DNA of 64,000 bases from Bacteroidetes bacterium UBA4414 (GTDB taxonomy: Bacteria > Bacteroidota > Bacteroidia > Chitinophagales > Chitinophagaceae). The notes beneath the pieces were generated by a model. It ran no database searches, was not told the DNA's origin, and was given only the letters and a program-made list of their open reading frames with translations. Shown piece after piece: positions 61,957 to 64,000 of this stretch. A program made the position numbers and the translations under genes. The DNA is taken from assembly GCA_002389765.1 (NCBI GenBank), contig DGQM01000017.1, positions 130,027 through 194,026 of the forward strand. The letters are read 5' to 3'. Position 1 is the stretch's first letter. Every line of letters begins with the position of its first letter.

Positions 61957-62241
61957 ATGAAAAGTGAAGACACGCTAATAGAGCTCTTTAAACAAAAGTG
62001 CTATAGTGTCGCAGCAAGTTTTTTGCTGGATATAAAAAATGTCACCGCTATTAAAGGTGAAAAGCCTTCATTTGAAGACTTGATGAAGGTATTGCAGATA
62101 CTGGATAGTGACCTGACAAGTGATGGGGTAAAAATGCTGGAAGCACATAAAGCAGAAACAGGCATCTTGTCTGAAAACTTGACTGCAACATTTAAAAAAG
62201 TTATTTCAGATACTATAGAGGCATTTGTAAAGCAGCTATAA
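61957..62241 (+). CDS. Hypothetical helical protein
   Basis: 94 residues, mostly predicted helix, from MKSEDTLIELFKQKCYSVAASFLLD to FKKVISDTIEAFVKQL, without signal peptide. Composition is that of a small soluble cytoplasmic protein. It follows the previous hypothetical gene by 281 bases that hold no evident gene; a run of G followed by GGTAAAAGGG lies at 61906-61920 upstream. Function unknown. Confidence 0.6.
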   Translation: MKSEDTLIELFKQKCYSVAASFLLDIKNVTAIKGEKPSFEDLMKVLQILDSDLTSDGVKMLEAHKAETGILSENLTATFKKVISDTIEAFVKQL

Positions 62242-62389
62242 TTTTTTCCTTTTAGTTAATAACCTTCTATCTTAATGAGATTTTAATATATCTGGCATAT
62301 ATTATTTGTAATATTTGCCAGTATGTTATGTGTGCGTTTAGCCGCATCATGCACCGTTTTTTCTCTAATTTTTTCAAGTTGTACATCAA

Positions 62390-64000
62390 ATGGTACGAAA
62401 CCTTTTACTCTTCGTTATAATATTATCGGGTATTTGTAGCAGAGCGATGGCTCAGAATATGGTTCCGAATGGCAATTTTGAAACATATACCAGCTGTCCC
62501 ACAACATATAGCCAAACAACCAGCTGCCCGCCGTGGCGGGCTTACCATGCAGGTAGCTCAGACTATTTTAATACCTGTACAACCGGATTTGTTGGCATTC
62601 CTTCCAACACTTTCGGATGGCAGAATGCTGCAAGTGGCAATGCTTATGCCGGAGGATACGCATTTACATCTTTATCAAATATTAATTTCTACACCGAATA
62701 TATTGCCGCACCGATTACAGCACTTACTATAGGAGCTACTTACGAGGTTTCTATGTCTGTTTCATTGTCTAATGCGTCGGGCTATGGTTGTAATGGCCTC
62801 GGCGCGTGGTTTTATGATAATGGTCCGACAACAACCATTTCAAGTTTGACTTCAACGCTTACGGTAACACCACAAGCATTATATCCTACAGTTGTTACCG
62901 ATACACAAAACTGGGTAAGGTTAACAACAACTTTTGTAGCAGACTCTGCATACGATAATATTGTTATCGGCAGGTTCAACCCATCAACGGGGCTTACTAC
63001 AAGTAATGTTAGTACAGGTAATTATGCTTATTACTACATTGATTCAGTAGTAGTGAAGTTGGCGAGTGGTATCAATAATTTGTATGCCGATAGTTTGATA
63101 TGTGCCGGTGATACGTTTCAGGTACCATATACAGTTAACAATGCAAATAACTTCAATACGGGCAATGTATTCAGCGTACAGTTGAGCAATGCCAGCGGTT
63201 CATTTGCCAGCGGTACTACTACCATTGGTACACGTACGGCAACTACCGGAGGCAGTATCACCTGCGCAGTGCCCACTACAATAACTCCCGGCAACAATTA
63301 CCGCATTCGCATCCGTTCAACCAATCTGGTAGACAGTTCAGCCGCTAATCAGCGCGATATCAGTATCGGCGTTACGCGTCCGAATGTGAGCAATAGTAGT
63401 AATAGCCCGATATGTACGGGTCAACAATTGAACCTGAGTGCTACGAGCACTACCACAGGTGTGAGTTATAAATGGAGTGGCCCTGCAAGTTTCAGCAGTA
63501 CGGTGCAAAACCCGAGCATCAGCAGTGTTACCACCGCCAATAGCGGCGATTATATAGTGACCGCACGTTTATTTGGCTGCCTTGCCAAAGACACAACCAG
63601 TGTTGTAGTAGCGAATGCTTCGGTATCAACAGTTAATGCTACCGGCAGCAGCCCTATCTGCGAGCGCGATACACTGTATCTGAATGCCACCGTAGGCACG
63701 GTAGCGAACAGCTACAGTTGGAGTGGCCCCGGCTTTACATCAGCGAGCAAAGACACCCTTCGTGCCAACAGTGTACCGGCCATGAGCGGCGACTATGTGT
63801 TTACTGCCTACTACACAGGCTGCACCATCCGCGATACGGTAACGATAGATGTAAAACCACAGGCAACAAACCGCAGCATCGGCAGCAACAGCCCTGTATG
63901 TACAGATAATACACTAATACTGAATGCCGGCAGCAGCAGTATAGGCGTAGCCTATACCTGGACAGGGCCTAACAGTTTTGTAGCCACCACCTCATCTGCA
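62390..64000 (+). CDS. Large exported Ig-like repeat protein (partial; continues past the window)
   Basis: The frame from the ATG at 62390 stays open for 537 codons to the window end. Signal peptide MVRNLLLFVIILSGICSRAMA (mature Gln), then an N-terminal domain beginning NMVPNGNFETYTSCP, of the kind that opens many Bacteroidota surface proteins (carbohydrate-binding-like, about 22-220). From about residue 225 a domain of about 110 residues, then Ig/PKD-like repeats of about 85 residues with SSPICTGQQLNLSATS, YKWSGPASF, SSPICERDTLYLNAT, YSWSGPGFT, NSPVCTDNTLILNAG and YTWTGPNSF. A T9SS sorting or gliding-motility C-terminus is expected beyond the window. Confidence 0.85.
   Translation, partial: MVRNLLLFVIILSGICSRAMAQNMVPNGNFETYTSCPTTYSQTTSCPPWRAYHAGSSDYFNTCTTGFVGIPSNTFGWQNAASGNAYAGGYAFTSLSNINFYTEYIAAPITALTIGATYEVSMSVSLSNASGYGCNGLGAWFYDNGPTTTISSLTSTLTVTPQALYPTVVTDTQNWVRLTTTFVADSAYDNIVIGRFNPSTGLTTSNVSTGNYAYYYIDSVVVKLASGINNLYADSLICAGDTFQVPYTVNNANNFNTGNVFSVQLSNASGSFASGTTTIGTRTATTGGSITCAVPTTITPGNNYRIRIRSTNLVDSSAANQRDISIGVTRPNVSNSSNSPICTGQQLNLSATSTTTGVSYKWSGPASFSSTVQNPSISSVTTANSGDYIVTARLFGCLAKDTTSVVVANASVSTVNATGSSPICERDTLYLNATVGTVANSYSWSGPGFTSASKDTLRANSVPAMSGDYVFTAYYTGCTIRDTVTIDVKPQATNRSIGSNSPVCTDNTLILNAGSSSIGVAYTWTGPNSFVATTSSA

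Noticed and set aside
1..64000. tRNA, rRNA, CRISPR arrays, transposases, integrases, phage genes
   Set aside because: Looked for by eye on both strands; no sequence or gene supporting any of these was found, although a short RNA gene could escape reading by eye.

Overview
The window looks like a chromosomal segment of a Bacteroidota bacterium, most like the Chitinophagales/Sphingobacteriales. The evidence is direct: seven proteins end in a type IX secretion (T9SS) type A sorting domain, two TonB-dependent receptors carry an N-terminal carboxypeptidase-regulatory-like domain, there is an ECF sigma/FecR pair and a GIN-domain (DUF2807) lipoprotein, promoters include a TTTG-N19-TAnnTTTG element, and nearly every predicted signal-peptidase I site has Gln at +1. 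I saw no tRNA, rRNA, CRISPR array, insertion sequence, integrase or phage gene. Base composition looks even throughout.

Layout. 1-7.4 kb: an M43-type secreted metalloprotease, a GT-C membrane glycosyltransferase and two exported proteins. 7.4-11.8 kb: PaaZ (ring-opening hydrolase/aldehyde dehydrogenase) and an enoyl-CoA hydratase/isomerase, separated by a Ycf48-like T9SS cargo protein. 11.8-20.2 kb: an exopolysaccharide/O-antigen cluster with three glycosyltransferases, a Wzy-like polymerase and a flippase on the minus strand, and divergently an O-antigen ligase-like protein and a priming sugar transferase. 20.3-24.8 kb: a tandem universal stress protein, a compact signalling operon (LuxR-type regulator, PAS histidine kinase, CheY-like regulator) and two small membrane proteins. 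25-27 kb: glutaminyl cyclotransferase, an outer-membrane barrel, and a free-standing sorting-domain-like mini-protein.

27.0-29.95 kb is an arsenic operon: arsR, a 31-residue peptide with four Cys-Cys pairs, arsM, acr3 and arsC. Two near-identical ArsR-box candidates lie in front of arsR and in front of the peptide. 30.2-33.9 kb is a minus-strand set of exported proteins around an MbnP-like protein, with a CxxC-bearing outer-membrane protein and a Cys-rich membrane-anchored protein, suggesting a metal (copper?) connection. 34-41 kb holds T9SS cargo, a LytTR regulator with a degenerate receiver domain, and tiny membrane peptides. 41-46.6 kb: a TonB receptor, ribulose-phosphate 3-epimerase, a hybrid histidine kinase and a GIN-domain lipoprotein.

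46.7-54 kb is the most unusual part. An ECF sigma factor and FecR-like anti-sigma factor are followed not by a TonB transducer but by a protein joining an STN domain, a carboxypeptidase-regulatory-like domain and about 13 copies of a 16-residue G-x-Q-x-A-G-F-x-N repeat ending in a barrel-like region. A second repeat protein without STN and a TonB receptor follow. The sigma gene, the second repeat gene and the receptor gene share one promoter pattern with an exact 13-base spacer, so they probably form one self-activated surface-signalling regulon.

54-64 kb carries exported proteins of unknown role (one with a Cys ladder at its C-terminus), a TPR lipoprotein, a second ECF sigma factor with a membrane partner, an ELWxxDGT-type repeat T9SS protein, two small unknown proteins, and the start of a large Ig-like repeat protein that runs off the end of the window.
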